Origin: Paramoeba atlantica
Taxonomy: Eukaryota > Discosea
NCBI GenBank assembly: GCA_977017575.1
Contig: CDRNVI010000044.1
Location: 186,001-250,000, forward strand
Reading direction: 5' to 3'
DNA length: 64,000 bases
A program made the position numbers and the translations under genes. The notes beneath the pieces were generated by a model. It saw only the letters and a program-made list of their open reading frames with translations, did not search any database and was not told the origin of the DNA. This document shows positions 9,836 through 20,405 of this stretch, piece after piece (position 1 is the stretch's first letter; each line of letters opens with the position of its first letter).

Positions 9836-10888
9836 ATGTGCGGTACAAGAACTAATCGTATACGTAACGGGATTTTCATCATAATTGTTATCGCATTTCT
9901 CTGTGGTCACCACAATATTTTTATTTATTGCGCATCCAAGTTTAGGAGGCCCTCACAATACGTGTATTCATGGCAAGAATCATGTTCGTCGACTGCTCCA
10001 AAGACGACGCACGTTGCACGACTGAAAAGCTCTATGCTTCAGATTAGACGCCTCAACGCGAAAGACGCCGAGTCTAGTACAGAGCCTGCCGAGGCGCTTT
10101 TGAGCTCATTGAATGAGAATGCCACGACAAATATAGTTTCCTGGCCGCGTACTGAACTAGAAGAACATGACCAGTCCATAAATAAGACTATACCTGTACC
10201 ACGAAAAAGGCATAGTAATTTATGCAAAGTGGACCGAGATTCATATACTGATGACAAGCCACATCCGCGACATTACTTTGGAGATTTTATGGGGTATATC
10301 GCAACAGTAATATTTCTTTTACAGCCTGTTCCCCAAATAGCGTTAAATCGCTCACGCGGGAGCGTACGTGGTTATAGCTCTCTGGCTGTTGGCATTAAAA
10401 TGCTCGGCGCTTCATTTCTAATGACGAATTACATCGTCCTTCGTGAACGCTTACCGACCCGTGTCTACGCGGTCATATGTGTAGTACAGCTTCTTATTTT
10501 ATTGATTCAGGCTGCTTTATATGAAAGGCGTCGGTTGTATCTTTACTTTTGCTGTACCCCCGTCCCTTGTTGGTGGCTGGCTACTTTCTACCCGAGTACA
10601 ATGACATATAGCACATGGTTGAAACCAATAACTCAAATAGTGGCACATTTCCCCGTATTAGCGACCTGCATCCGTGAACGCAGCATGAAGGGAATCAGCT
10701 TTTTATCTATTCACTGTAACGCCTTGGGGGGCATGTGCGGACTCCTTATGTGCACTCTTGTTGAACTGAAGAGTCCATATACAACGACACTTATCTATTT
10801 TAACTCTTTACTACAAGCACTCACGTTGTACGCCCTAATTCCGTTGTACGGAAATAATGAACTAGAGCCATTGGTCCATGACATTTGA
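9836..10888 (+). CDS. PQ-loop repeat membrane protein
   Basis: About 350 residues. The N-terminus has a hydrophobic segment (GIFIIIVIAFLCG) that could be a signal anchor, followed by about 110 polar residues. The C-terminal half holds several membrane spans and two PQ-loop-like motifs: LLQPVPQIALNRSRGSVRGY near residue 161 and a degenerate WLKPITQIVAHFPVL with ERSMKGISF near 260-285. The family includes cystinosin, vacuolar basic amino-acid exporters and SWEET-like transporters, usually in lysosome or vacuole membranes. The substrate cannot be inferred. The ATG at 9836 is chosen; an in-frame TTG 15 bases earlier is ignored. The long hydrophilic region between anchor and core is unusual for the family. 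Confidence 0.65.
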   Translation: MCGTRTNRIRNGIFIIIVIAFLCGHHNIFIYCASKFRRPSQYVYSWQESCSSTAPKTTHVARLKSSMLQIRRLNAKDAESSTEPAEALLSSLNENATTNIVSWPRTELEEHDQSINKTIPVPRKRHSNLCKVDRDSYTDDKPHPRHYFGDFMGYIATVIFLLQPVPQIALNRSRGSVRGYSSLAVGIKMLGASFLMTNYIVLRERLPTRVYAVICVVQLLILLIQAALYERRRLYLYFCCTPVPCWWLATFYPSTMTYSTWLKPITQIVAHFPVLATCIRERSMKGISFLSIHCNALGGMCGLLMCTLVELKSPYTTTLIYFNSLLQALTLYALIPLYGNNELEPLVHDI

Positions 10889-11058
10889 GCCCTATTCAAG
10901 AGTTTTTCACTGAAAGTATTTCAGCTTGATGCAAGATATTAAGATGTTAAGATATCAGACACCATCATGATAGAATTTCATAGAATCTATAGCATAGAGT
11001 TTGAATAAATACAAAGAGATGATTATTAATGACGTAGCGGCGCCCATAAAAGACTGAA

Positions 11059-12252
11059 ATGCAACCGCTTGTCGGTTCCTCTTGGCTTCACGAGTACAAC
11101 GACCATATCATAAACGATGTACTCCATCAGGTCCGTACATTGTCGCTGCACAAAAATTTCGGAATTGAAAAAATCAGCACTATCGCAGATCGTCTTTTTG
11201 AGCTTGAAGAAGTTTGGAGAGAAAAAAGCAATAACATTCGTTCACTGACACGGTTCATGCCGCTTCATACGATGTACCGCGAGACTCAAGAGGCAAACAG
11301 TAGCACCGAAGGCGAACTACACCAAGAAAACGCTTCACTTGCAGCACCTGATCCCAGCACATCATCAATGTCAGCGAAGGCTTCGCAAACATCAAGAAAC
11401 GTGCTAACCTTCAGTGATTTTATTCCTGTAATGCCCTTCATTGTAGTGAATGAGTGCCGATGCATGCAAAAGATGAATCAAAATCATATCCGTTCTCATA
11501 CAGGTGCGCCTACTAATTTCGAAAGAAAGGGAGTCAGAAAAAAAATCCCTCGAATCTCTTCCACGAAGGCGTCCTCCGATGTCTCGATGGAAGCCTTAAT
11601 GCAAGATGCACTGACCTCATCCGAGAATCCTGTTGAAGAACTTGGCGAAGAGGGACGGGAAACGAATCAAAATGAATCCAATAGTGACTGCGCACCCGTT
11701 TACGATGCCACAAACGCAGAAGCAGAGATAGGCGGCGAACATACAGAAATTCCCTCCCATCCCTCTCCTGACCTTTGCTTTACCAAAATAGATGAGACCA
11801 CTCCCATTGATTTTGATACCCCAGTGGACGCTACTTTATCCATGTTTGTTGATCAGGCCGGAATCCAATACTGGAGTTCACCCGATAGCGATGTGAACAA
11901 ATTAACGACCAAGGAGGTCATGGATGATTTATCGGGAGAGGCTCCCTATTGGTCTTCTCGAGTGCGCTCGTCGTCGACATTGGCTTCTACTACGATGACG
12001 ACTCATCGTCACAATCCTTTGGCGAATGCAATTCACTCCGTGCTGGTCGGGAAAATGAAAAATGTCCCGCTCGGGAGCTTCCAGGTTGGTCCCGCTGTCC
12101 TACGGATCACGCAAGGCCGATACCGGTCCGCAGGGGAGCAGCAGGGGGATGGAGGAGGTGACGCCGTGTCCCGTACTGTACAACCCGTACAAACGTGCTG
12201 TGGGGATTACTATCTGAAAAGAATGGAACTGCATCTAGTCAATATGGGGTGA
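11059..12252 (+). CDS. Unrecognised acidic protein, 397 residues
   Basis: I do not recognise this protein. Residues 1-75 are predicted helical with heptad-like hydrophobics (DVLHQVRTLSLHKNFGIEKI). The middle (about 80-310) is low in hydrophobics and rich in Ser, Thr, Glu and Asn, so probably disordered. The last 80 residues turn basic and Gly/Gln-rich. No signal peptide or membrane span is visible. The frame is continuous from ATG 11059 to the stop. A second open frame overlaps the C-terminal part (11949-12161), so a frameshift near 11950 cannot be excluded. It lies about 170 bp after the PQ-loop gene. Confidence 0.6.
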   Translation: MQPLVGSSWLHEYNDHIINDVLHQVRTLSLHKNFGIEKISTIADRLFELEEVWREKSNNIRSLTRFMPLHTMYRETQEANSSTEGELHQENASLAAPDPSTSSMSAKASQTSRNVLTFSDFIPVMPFIVVNECRCMQKMNQNHIRSHTGAPTNFERKGVRKKIPRISSTKASSDVSMEALMQDALTSSENPVEELGEEGRETNQNESNSDCAPVYDATNAEAEIGGEHTEIPSHPSPDLCFTKIDETTPIDFDTPVDATLSMFVDQAGIQYWSSPDSDVNKLTTKEVMDDLSGEAPYWSSRVRSSSTLASTTMTTHRHNPLANAIHSVLVGKMKNVPLGSFQVGPAVLRITQGRYRSAGEQQGDGGGDAVSRTVQPVQTCCGDYYLKRMELHLVNMG

Positions 12253-13269
12253 AGGAATCGATTACGGCTTTGTAATGACGAAAATGTACTAGAACTTAAT
12301 TCGCGCGGTGGAGCATTTCATAAACGATCGAGACAAAGATACACATATGCTTCAATGATAATTAATCTTTTTGATTATCATCTTGCTGCCTAGTTAACTG
12401 CAAACGTTCTTCTCCCTGTCTGACTTTACCACATAGTAAAATATACTTTAGAATATGTTGCCCGCGTAGAAGTGGGTCGTCCACGTCCTAATACTTATAA
12501 TAATAAGTAGGGCCCATATACCCAGGACTGCATCCTGGGTCTCTGTTGAGGTAATAACAAGATGACGGGCCATAAGTAACTGTGGGTACCCACTGTTGTC
12601 ACACAAGAAGAATTTTGGGACGACGGTCCTGGAAAATATTGCGACCAACCGCATCCTGTGCCTGCGAGAGCATAAAAGTATTCCTGGGGATGTCCGTAAT
12701 AACCGCTCCGCCGGGCAAGTCCAGGTGGGGGTAGGCGCGCCATGTCCGTATACCGTCGGAGCGTTAATATACGGGTACCAATTACGCATTTCTTCGCTGT
12801 TCAGAAAACCTTGGGCCCCTGTATTGTTCGGGTTTGATGGCGGATAGTAGAATGGAGTGTACTCGTATGTAGGGAAGCCCGCGCGTTGTTGAAAATTCCG
12901 CTGTTCTGCATCGTAGGATGCGTACGTATTGCGTTTCAAACGGGAAAAAAAATTTCAAACACAATTACACGTAAAAAGATTCTACAGAAATTCCTATTAA
13001 AATATCTTTTAGGTGTGAACAGTTTAATACCAGAATGCAATTACCTGCTAAAGCATTCTTCGCCTTTGGGTATTCCAATTAACACTCACACCGGAATCAC
13101 TATTCCTAGAGTTTCAGTAATAGAAAAAATATGCCTAGTCGCATTGCAGCTCATTGTCGTGAATTTCCCAGAGTCTAGGCAGTCTAATAGACGTTTGTTG
13201 TCCAATGTTACCTTATGCTCATTTGTTGCCTTCTTATTCTTTACTTTTTTCTACTAGATTGAGACAGAA
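12253..13269. other. Long gap before the ABCF1 gene
   Basis: No gene is firmly supported. Minus-strand frames at 12448-12939 and 12495-12743 are Tyr/Pro/Gly-rich, but lack a good start and overlap each other. The last 60 bases before the ABCF1 ATG are a pyrimidine-rich tract ending in CTACTAG (AG at 13256-13257), typical of a 3' splice or trans-splice acceptor. Confidence 0.4.
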
Positions 13270-15318
13270 ATGAGTCGGCGAGAGCGTCGCTTGGCGTCCA
13301 GAGTGAAAGATCTGGAGATTAAGGAAAATGGGGTATGGGGCGAAAAATCGAGCGTTGAGTTAACACCTACTTTGGGTTCCGAAAACGAATGTAAAAGTGC
13401 GGCCGAGGCTCTGGCTTCCGCAGTTGACTACAAAATTTCAGCAAACTCAGAGGTCGCTGATCTGTATTCTCTGACTTTTGAAGCCGCAACTCCTGGCCCA
13501 AACGAAAGAAACATTTTAGCCCATCATGTGAACTGCAGCATCCTTGGAAAAACTCTCTTTCGGGATGCACAAATAAATTTCACGAGCGGCAATCGCTATG
13601 GACTTATGGGCCCTAATGGACGAGGCAAATCCTCACTTCTGCGTTTAATCGAACAGCGTCGGTTTCCCGTAGGTTCGAAGCTACAAGTTCTTCTCGTGGA
13701 ACAGGAACAAGAGATCCAAGCGTTGGATACCCCCGCCATCGAGGTTGTTCTGCAATCGGACAAAAAGAGATCGCTGTACCTTGCCGAGGTTGAGGAGTTA
13801 GAGAAAAAAGAGCATCCCACCGAAGAGGAGCATCGGCGGTTGTTGGAACTTCAGGAAGAGTTGGACGCAATGGGTACCGACGTCGCCGAGAGCCGGGCGC
13901 GACGTATTCTCTACGGTTTAGGCTTTCCCGCGGAGTGGCAGGAGTATCCCACGCGACAATTTAGTGGGGGATGGCGGAAGCGTATTTCCCTCGCGTGCGC
14001 AGTTTTTATGGAACCCGACTTTTTAATGTTGGATGAGCCGACTAATCATCTGGATTTGAATGCTGTGATGTGGCTCCAGACGTATTTACCCAAGGTGTAT
14101 CACAGCGCCGGGAGAAACCCAAAGACAGTGGTCGTCGTAAGCCATGATGTGGAGTTCCTGGATGCGGTGTGCACGCACATGGCCCACATTGATGAGTGTA
14201 AGCTCTCAGTGTATAATGGAGGCTACTACGATTTCGTCAGCGCCCTCCAAGCTAAGCGACGTGAATATGACAACAAATACGAGAAAGTGAAAAAGGAGGT
14301 GCGCGCGATGAAAAAGCAGCAACACCTGAGTCAGAAGCAGGTGAATACGATATTCGAAAGCCGCGCGCGGAAAACTGGACGCGAAGTTCATCAAGTGCTT
14401 CTAGAGCGTCGTCGTGACTACGTGGTGAACTTTCCCTTCCCCGACCCTCCCCCACGAAGGGACACGGACTGCTTAGTTCGCCTCTCGGAGGTATCGTTCT
14501 CCTACCCCAACTGTCCAGACCTGTTTCGAGAGGTCAGCATGGCATTATGGAGTGACAGTCGCATTACGGTTGTAGGTCCCAACGGAGTAGGCAAGACGAC
14601 GCTTCTCAATTTAATTGATGGCACACTTGCCCCCACCTCCGGATTTGTAGAACGCACCCGGAATGTTACCATTGGTCGATATAATCAGCACTTTGTGGAC
14701 AGCCTACCGCTAGACAAGACAGCCGTGGAGCTGATGTTTAGTTTAGGGTTCATACATGAACATGAAGCCCGGCAACGTCTGGGTAGTTTTGGTCTGGAAG
14801 GCGTCTCACACCATAAAAAATTGGATGCGCTAAGTGGGGGGCAAAAGGCTCGAGTTGCATTGGCCGCCATTAGTACGCAGAGGCCCCATCTTCTTTTGCT
14901 CGATGAGCCCACGAACCATCTTGATATGGAGAGCATCAATGCACTGGTTGAGGCGATCAATCGCTACAAGGGTGGGATTTTAGTTGTAACGCATGACGCG
15001 CGACTCATACTCGAAACAGATATGAAACTCTGGTTAGTGAGTGATAAAAACTGTACTCCGTACAAAGGTACTCTCGAAGACTACAAAGAATACGTCCTCG
15101 AGCTTTTGCAAGAGGAAGAGGAAGTTAGAGAGAAGGAAAGGCTACGCAAGAAAGAACTTAGGCAAAGCGAAAAAAACACTTGCGCTGTGCAGAACCCTTT
15201 AGGCAAGGTGAAAATCGTTGATAAGGTTACCATTCCTGCACCACCAGAGAAAACGAAGAACAGTTCCTTGGGCTCTTTGTTTAAGAAGTTAGATAAAAAG
15301 AAAAAAGAGAAGTCATGA
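13270..15318 (+). CDS. ABCF1: ABC-F ATPase, ABCF1-like
   Basis: 682 residues with two ABC ATPase domains and no membrane spans. Domain 1: Walker A GPNGRGKSS near residue 114, signature FSGGWRKRISLA near 231, Walker B LMLDEPTNHLD near 253. A charged linker (KYEKVKKEVRAMKKQQ) and the motif NFPFPDPPPRRD follow, very close to human ABCF1 (FTFPDPPP). Domain 2: GPNGVGKTT near 436, LSGGQKARVALA near 520, LLLLDEPTNHLD near 543. The tail is Lys/Glu-rich. Human ABCF1 binds eIF2 and ribosomes and promotes translation initiation. The N-terminal eIF2-binding extension of animal ABCF1 is much shorter here, about 85 residues before the first domain. All catalytic motifs are intact, so an active ATPase is expected. 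Confidence 0.93.
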   Translation: MSRRERRLASRVKDLEIKENGVWGEKSSVELTPTLGSENECKSAAEALASAVDYKISANSEVADLYSLTFEAATPGPNERNILAHHVNCSILGKTLFRDAQINFTSGNRYGLMGPNGRGKSSLLRLIEQRRFPVGSKLQVLLVEQEQEIQALDTPAIEVVLQSDKKRSLYLAEVEELEKKEHPTEEEHRRLLELQEELDAMGTDVAESRARRILYGLGFPAEWQEYPTRQFSGGWRKRISLACAVFMEPDFLMLDEPTNHLDLNAVMWLQTYLPKVYHSAGRNPKTVVVVSHDVEFLDAVCTHMAHIDECKLSVYNGGYYDFVSALQAKRREYDNKYEKVKKEVRAMKKQQHLSQKQVNTIFESRARKTGREVHQVLLERRRDYVVNFPFPDPPPRRDTDCLVRLSEVSFSYPNCPDLFREVSMALWSDSRITVVGPNGVGKTTLLNLIDGTLAPTSGFVERTRNVTIGRYNQHFVDSLPLDKTAVELMFSLGFIHEHEARQRLGSFGLEGVSHHKKLDALSGGQKARVALAAISTQRPHLLLLDEPTNHLDMESINALVEAINRYKGGILVVTHDARLILETDMKLWLVSDKNCTPYKGTLEDYKEYVLELLQEEEEVREKERLRKKELRQSEKNTCAVQNPLGKVKIVDKVTIPAPPEKTKNSSLGSLFKKLDKKKKEKS

Positions 15319-15493
15319 TTTTCTCAATCTTACCTGTCTCATTAAACAATCACGATATTTGGCTTCACGTATCGCAAAGCAATATTCTTCCTATTATGTC
15401 AATCCATTCAGACCTTTTGGTTCCCCCGTTCTAGTGTTTTATCTATTAGATCGTAAGGTATTTTTATACGGTGTACTTGTACTTCATGAAGCG

Positions 15494-17584
15494 ATGTCTT
15501 TTGTAGCGGGTGGTATAGGAAGTAGTGCACAAGACGCTGTGCGTCGTTCCCAGGAGGAAGATGAAAAACGTGTTGTGCCAATGACTGTAACAATGGAGAA
15601 CTTGCATCGCTCTGTCGAGGAACCCAGGCGTAAAGTGTCACGACTCATTAGAAAACCCAAGTTGCGCCCCGATCAGCCAGAAGAGATTGAACGAGTGAAG
15701 AATATTCTCCTTGCCCGACACTCTTATGGGGCACAAAGCTCTTCCGGGACTGTATCAAGGATCCAGGGAGCAAGAGCTATTTCAACAGTCCCATCACGTT
15801 CTGTGCACGCTGCCTATCTTGGAGACTCTTCTTTGACAGACTTAGCGAGTAGTCCGCAGCGACGGGTGAAAAGTACTTTGTTGCCCTCGAAATCTTCGAA
15901 ACAACCTTCAAGACCAGATGCGCTGTCCGAAAAATCTTTTGAAACTCGAAGAAAGGATCGTGACAAAAGAGGAGACGAATATGATCAACATGACGTGTTG
16001 TTAGGGACGGAAAAGCCATCTGAAGAATCCTTTGAAGAAAAATCTACGGAAGAGGCAGCACTGGACACTGTCCCAGACGAAGTACACACGACAAGTCCGT
16101 CTTTAGGAGCAGAATTCTTGATAAGAAAAGGGGTCGAGCCTATGAGAACGAGCGATACACCTCAGCACGATATTTCTGTTCAACCTACCAAGCAGTCTAA
16201 GACTTCAAGGTTCCTCCCATCAAAAGCTTTGCTTACTCGAATCAAACATGAAGTGAGACGGATATTCGACGATGATGCTGTCTCGCCGCAATCATTTTGG
16301 AATAGAACGCTGTTTCTGGGTTCGATTTTTATGATAATCATGTCGACGGTCGTCCTTCTACTTGAGAGTACCCCACAATACTACATGGCTGCGTCGCAGG
16401 GTCAACCTCCATGGCACCAGCTTGAATGTTTCTTGGTTGCATATTTTTTGGTCGAACTATCCGTACGAGTCTGGGCCACTCCACACCGCCTCCGTTTCTT
16501 TACTCACTCTATGTGGAATATCATTGACTTGTTTGCTATACTCCCATCTCTTATAGGTTATCTCCTGTCCCACTGGAGTCTTTTATTTCGATTTCCCCTT
16601 TTTCGCGCGCTTCGTGTCCTACGTGTGATTCGCGCCATGCGTCACATTCCAGGCCTACACGTTATCTTTCTTGCCATATCCCACAGCCGTTCCCTTCTTT
16701 TTCTTGCTCCCCTGCAGCTCTTCAGTCTTGCCTTGTTCTTTAGCTTGCTACTTTTTCATACTGAATGTCAATACTCCGTGTTTGACTCGGAACGTCAAGC
16801 TTGGTTGAGGCCCAATGGTTCTAGCCCTGGGTTAGATTGTTATGTCCTATCCCCATTTCAGAGTGCATTTCACTCCCTTTGGTGGTCCTTGGCCACATTG
16901 CTCACGGTCGGGTACGGGGATGAATTACCTATTTCTTCCCCCGGAAAGCTGCTTTCTTTGATTGCCATGATCGTCGGGGTAGTGCTGTTAGCCATCCCGA
17001 GTAGTATTATCTCATTTAATTTTATTCAGTTGTACGAGCGAAAATCGGAGAGCGTCCCGACACCTAGATTGGGGAATCTTCCTTCGCTGGAAGTCAAAGG
17101 TGAAAATTCAGCTACTGAATCGAATACACAAAAGAGTGCAGATGCTGTAAACCTTAATGGAGCATCGCAGGAGGACGTGCGCTCAAGAGAAGGAGGTTGC
17201 AGTCGTCTTCATGCCCCTACAGTGGAGGAGGAAGTGATCTCTCTTTTGCACACCTTAATGGAGCAGCGTTTCATATCTCCATCCAAGTTTGTATCGTTTC
17301 TGACTTTATTGTGTGACAATCGCTCACACGGAGATATCATTACGACGTATCTTGCATCTCAGCTTACCAACAAAGACCCAAACTCTCAGGTGAGAGTGTC
17401 GGGTATCCCTCAAAATGGTGTAAGCAATGTCCTGCAAAGTATCAATACAAGTAACTCTGAGAAAAATCTTATTGGAAAAAGGATTCGTTCACAATCGACT
17501 TGTTCCAATACTCCGAAATCGAGTCTGCATTTTCTTCGGGGAGCCAATGAACTTCTTTACCACATAGAGTCACGCGCACCTTGA
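15494..17584 (+). CDS. Voltage-gated potassium channel, six-transmembrane type
   Basis: About 696 residues from ATG 15494 (an in-frame upstream extension has no ATG). Residues 1-255 are hydrophilic, Ser/Arg/Glu-rich and probably cytosolic. S1 starts near 272 (LFLGSIFMIIMSTVVLLLES). S2 and S3 follow (LVELSVRVWATP, NIIDLFAILPSLIG). S4 near 370 carries five Arg spaced every third residue (FRALRVLRVIRAMRH). The pore helix is followed by the K+ selectivity filter LTVGYGDE near 470, then S6. The 170-residue tail is polar. Key voltage-sensor and filter residues are present, so this should be a K+-selective, depolarisation-sensing channel in plasma or organelle membrane. No T1 domain is found in this protein; a separate T1/BTB-type protein is encoded at 38997. 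Confidence 0.92.
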   Translation: MSFVAGGIGSSAQDAVRRSQEEDEKRVVPMTVTMENLHRSVEEPRRKVSRLIRKPKLRPDQPEEIERVKNILLARHSYGAQSSSGTVSRIQGARAISTVPSRSVHAAYLGDSSLTDLASSPQRRVKSTLLPSKSSKQPSRPDALSEKSFETRRKDRDKRGDEYDQHDVLLGTEKPSEESFEEKSTEEAALDTVPDEVHTTSPSLGAEFLIRKGVEPMRTSDTPQHDISVQPTKQSKTSRFLPSKALLTRIKHEVRRIFDDDAVSPQSFWNRTLFLGSIFMIIMSTVVLLLESTPQYYMAASQGQPPWHQLECFLVAYFLVELSVRVWATPHRLRFFTHSMWNIIDLFAILPSLIGYLLSHWSLLFRFPLFRALRVLRVIRAMRHIPGLHVIFLAISHSRSLLFLAPLQLFSLALFFSLLLFHTECQYSVFDSERQAWLRPNGSSPGLDCYVLSPFQSAFHSLWWSLATLLTVGYGDELPISSPGKLLSLIAMIVGVVLLAIPSSIISFNFIQLYERKSESVPTPRLGNLPSLEVKGENSATESNTQKSADAVNLNGASQEDVRSREGGCSRLHAPTVEEEVISLLHTLMEQRFISPSKFVSFLTLLCDNRSHGDIITTYLASQLTNKDPNSQVRVSGIPQNGVSNVLQSINTSNSEKNLIGKRIRSQSTCSNTPKSSLHFLRGANELLYHIESRAP

Positions 17585-17872
17585 ATACCGTCGAAGTCTT
17601 GACAACGTGAAGGATACCAAGCTGCAGTACGCTTGCAGTGTAATACCGAGCTAAGTACAAAAGATAATGTTTTTCTCAGTCGCATTACTATTATTGCACT
17701 ACAATTAATTTGTTTTGAAGAAAAAATGAAATTGTATTTTGCCATCAACGCCATATTTGACCTATGTTAAAGCAGTCTACTCAAATTACATGCAGTACTG
17801 TTTATTTGTGTCATTAAGTAGTCCATGTTTTATTCAGTGAACGGATAAGAGCGGTGTCATTTGGTCGGTAGA

Positions 17873-18769
17873 ATGCGCTCAAGCTCTCAGACAGGACGTG
17901 TCCTCTACCTTACATGGTTTGCATTGGCTATCTTTTGTGAAATGAGGCCCCGATTTCAAGATGGTGTTGGGAGTACCCATAGAAGGCGAAGTAAGAAAAG
18001 TGAGCCTGAGATAGCCGTTCCTTCGAGTTACGACAAAATTGTCGATGAACGCTTTTCACGAGGCACACATAAGAGCAAAAGAGGTATAAAGTTTCCAATT
18101 GGAAAAAGAACAGGAAAGACTTGGACCCAGAAATCACGATTATCGGCAGACCCGAATTGTACTCGCCTTGATAACCTTTCTCCCATACCCCACGTTGCGG
18201 ATCGAGACGACGCAGAATCTGCCTCTTCATGGGATCCTTCTTGTGTAAGAGCCCCTACCGAGGACAAACCTCTGATACGAGAAAATCCTCGTCATCACAC
18301 AATGAGAATAGGTTCGCAATCTAGCGCTTCACGGCCTCACAGTTTCCGCAGCTCAGAATCAAGACCTAGGAATCTTATGCACAACCCACCTGGAACCTCT
18401 TTTGCGTTCGACACCGAACGAAGTTACTTTCAAGGTTCAAGCTCTTGGTACGAGGCTTCAAAAACGGAGAACTCTTACCGGGAGCATCCACCGACTACAG
18501 AGTTCTATCCACTGCGCTATTTACCCGTGTCTGGGTCATCCTACTATACGGAGGAAAGGAACCATAAGCCCACACACTTGGATGACGAGATTGATACTTC
18601 CTGTTCATGTGGTCCTTGCAGCTTGGGATGCTGCTGTTTTATGTGTTGGGTGTCCTGGACATGCGCTATTTTAACAGCGTGTTCCGGAATTTTATGGCCT
18701 TTGAAAGCATTAGGAAAGATTTTATTCTGGACTGTGTACATTATTCTTGGAGCTTTTCAATCCAGGTAA
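17873..18769 (+). CDS. Unrecognised membrane-associated protein with a Cys-rich C-terminus
   Basis: 298 residues from ATG 17873; an upstream TTG-led frame adds four residues. The N-terminus (RVLYLTWFALAIFCEMRP) looks like a signal peptide or anchor. Residues 20-240 are hydrophilic, rich in Ser, Arg and Pro and probably disordered. The C-terminus is a Cys cluster (CSCGPCSLGCCCFMCW) leading into hydrophobic segments (ILTACSGILWPLKALG, ILFWTVYIILGAF). Such clusters can be palmitoylated or bind metal, but no family is recognised. It lies directly upstream of two other apparently lineage-specific membrane proteins. Confidence 0.6.
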   Translation: MRSSSQTGRVLYLTWFALAIFCEMRPRFQDGVGSTHRRRSKKSEPEIAVPSSYDKIVDERFSRGTHKSKRGIKFPIGKRTGKTWTQKSRLSADPNCTRLDNLSPIPHVADRDDAESASSWDPSCVRAPTEDKPLIRENPRHHTMRIGSQSSASRPHSFRSSESRPRNLMHNPPGTSFAFDTERSYFQGSSSWYEASKTENSYREHPPTTEFYPLRYLPVSGSSYYTEERNHKPTHLDDEIDTSCSCGPCSLGCCCFMCWVSWTCAILTACSGILWPLKALGKILFWTVYIILGAFQSR

Positions 18770-19424
18770 TAATACTTAGTTGAGTGTCTACAGAGTTCGT
18801 TTCCGATAGGAAACTTGGGGAACTGAAAAGTGTGTATCAGTTACTCACAGTTCTCATGATGTATCTATGACAGTGCGCAAAACATTCCTACACATGCCTC
18901 TACAGCAATGCCTTCGAATTCGTATTTACAATTTACTAACCTGTTTGTCGTACGGTTCTGATGTTGCCTACATCGGTAGAATGCAGGTTTGGAGGCGATC
19001 GGAATACCACTGAAAGCTCGACTACCTGGGTAGAGACAATTCAATGTTAGAGTTTACTACTCAACAGCAGCACCAGCCCATGCATTTGCAATTCATTGAA
19101 TTGTAAAGCTGAATTTCAACGAGTCTTTCGTATTATTCATCACATGGCACATGTAGTGTGTGTTCGTCACATGGATGACTTTTAGAAATTTTGAGTACCG
19201 CATTTCTGCGTGCTTCACGTTGAAAACTACCTCCACGTTTAGTGGCACAGTCAGCGAAGACGACTGGATATTTCAAATGTGCCCTCGTCTTTTGGTCCAC
19301 GAAGCTCAAGAAACTTTTGACTAACACTATGGATAAGATGCGGAAAAATTCCTAATGACTCGATTCCTCTCCGAAGCTCAACATTCACCATTTTCTTTCT
19401 TACTGCAAAATACGTTTTTTTCGT
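18770..19424. other. Gap holding a fragment of a dispersed foldback repeat
   Basis: No gene is visible. Bases 19206-19241 (CTGCGTGCTTCACGTTGAAA and the following ACTACCTCCACGTTTA) match, with a few changes, the reverse complement of 37660-37695, an arm and loop of the foldback element there. Confidence 0.5.
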
Positions 19425-20099
19425 ATGTTCTTCCTGCTTCACCTTTTTCTGTTTTTTAATCTCTGCTTACCCACTTACCTCGTCGGCTCGGTCGATTCCA
19501 CCATACGGCGCGCCACACCGGACGCCGAAGTCGGCCGTGAGCTGGAGAATACCACTGACGTCTCCGCAGACTACTCGGTCCTGTATGCTGACGAGGACCT
19601 GGAAGCCGATGTGTACGCAGAGAATTCATCACTACCTTTTTTGACCTATTGCTGCGGAATTTATTCTCTTTTTAGCGGTTCAACCCTTGGCTTGGCTTTC
19701 ATGAATCAGTGGAATGCGGTATGCTGGATATCTTCTACTGTGTTTGTTGCCATTGCAACCTTTGTCGACGCAATGGTGTCCGTCAGCCTCTTAGAGGAAT
19801 CGCATGAGGACGGTGTGTCACCATGCGGATGTGTTTCGCAGGAAACTGAGAATGGTATTCAACATGAAGCTGAGAAAATGGCGGATAATATTCGAGACGG
19901 AGTTCTGACTTACGGGGACTCGGAAATTGATGTGTACACGGCCATGCTGAATTTCTTGGCATATTGCGTTGGATTTGCTCCTCTGATGAGCATTTTGGCT
20001 CTTAGCGCAGCGTCAACACATCCGTATGTTGTGGGATGTTGTGTGTGTTATCTTTTTGTGTGTTCATGTATAGCACATCTGACCGATGATGGTTTTTAA
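19425..20099 (+). CDS. Secreted or membrane protein with two Cys-rich hydrophobic modules (tandem paralogue 1)
   Basis: 224 residues with a clear signal peptide (MFFLLHLFLFFNLCLPTYLV). An acidic stretch (DVSADYSVLYADEDLEADV) precedes a hydrophobic module with FLTYCCGIYSLFSGSTLG, an NQW motif and a second hydrophobic run. After a charged linker a diverged copy of the module appears (FLAYCVGFAPLMSILALS). The next gene, 306 bp downstream, ends in the same acidic stretch and module, so the two are tandem paralogues. The family is unknown. The hydrophobic pairs suggest membrane hairpins. Confidence 0.65.
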   Translation: MFFLLHLFLFFNLCLPTYLVGSVDSTIRRATPDAEVGRELENTTDVSADYSVLYADEDLEADVYAENSSLPFLTYCCGIYSLFSGSTLGLAFMNQWNAVCWISSTVFVAIATFVDAMVSVSLLEESHEDGVSPCGCVSQETENGIQHEAEKMADNIRDGVLTYGDSEIDVYTAMLNFLAYCVGFAPLMSILALSAASTHPYVVGCCVCYLFVCSCIAHLTDDGF

Positions 20100-20405
20100 A
20101 ATATCTGGTGAACTAAAAAGAAAAGTACAGAGTTTTCCCAACACAGAGCCGTTTGCCCCCGACAAGATATGGCTCCCTAGTTTCAGATTGTAGGTGCGTT
20201 GTGTTGATGCTGATGCTCGAAGCATCTGCGTCAACACAGAAGTAGTCTCTTTTGAAGGCACACACCCGACATGTCCTCATTTACTCTCCAATACTCTCTC
20301 TTTCTCACATTAAAATTTATCCGAATATTTATATGAATATCAAACAAAAAAGAGAACCGTTCTGCTTATTATTTTACAATCCTTTATTACCTTTCACACG
20401 CATCC
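20100..20405. other. Short gap between the two paralogues
   Basis: No gene or strong structure is seen. TTGATGCTGATGCTC-type repeats near 20200 are weak. The final 60 bases are pyrimidine-rich up to the next ATG. Confidence 0.4.

Noticed and set aside
12448-12939. Minus-strand 163-codon frame, Tyr/Pro-rich, with an overlapping 82-codon frame
   Set aside because: It has no ATG at the start of the longest frame and no recognised domain, and the two overlapping frames have similar composition. It would be the only minus-strand gene in the window. Kept as possible but not called.
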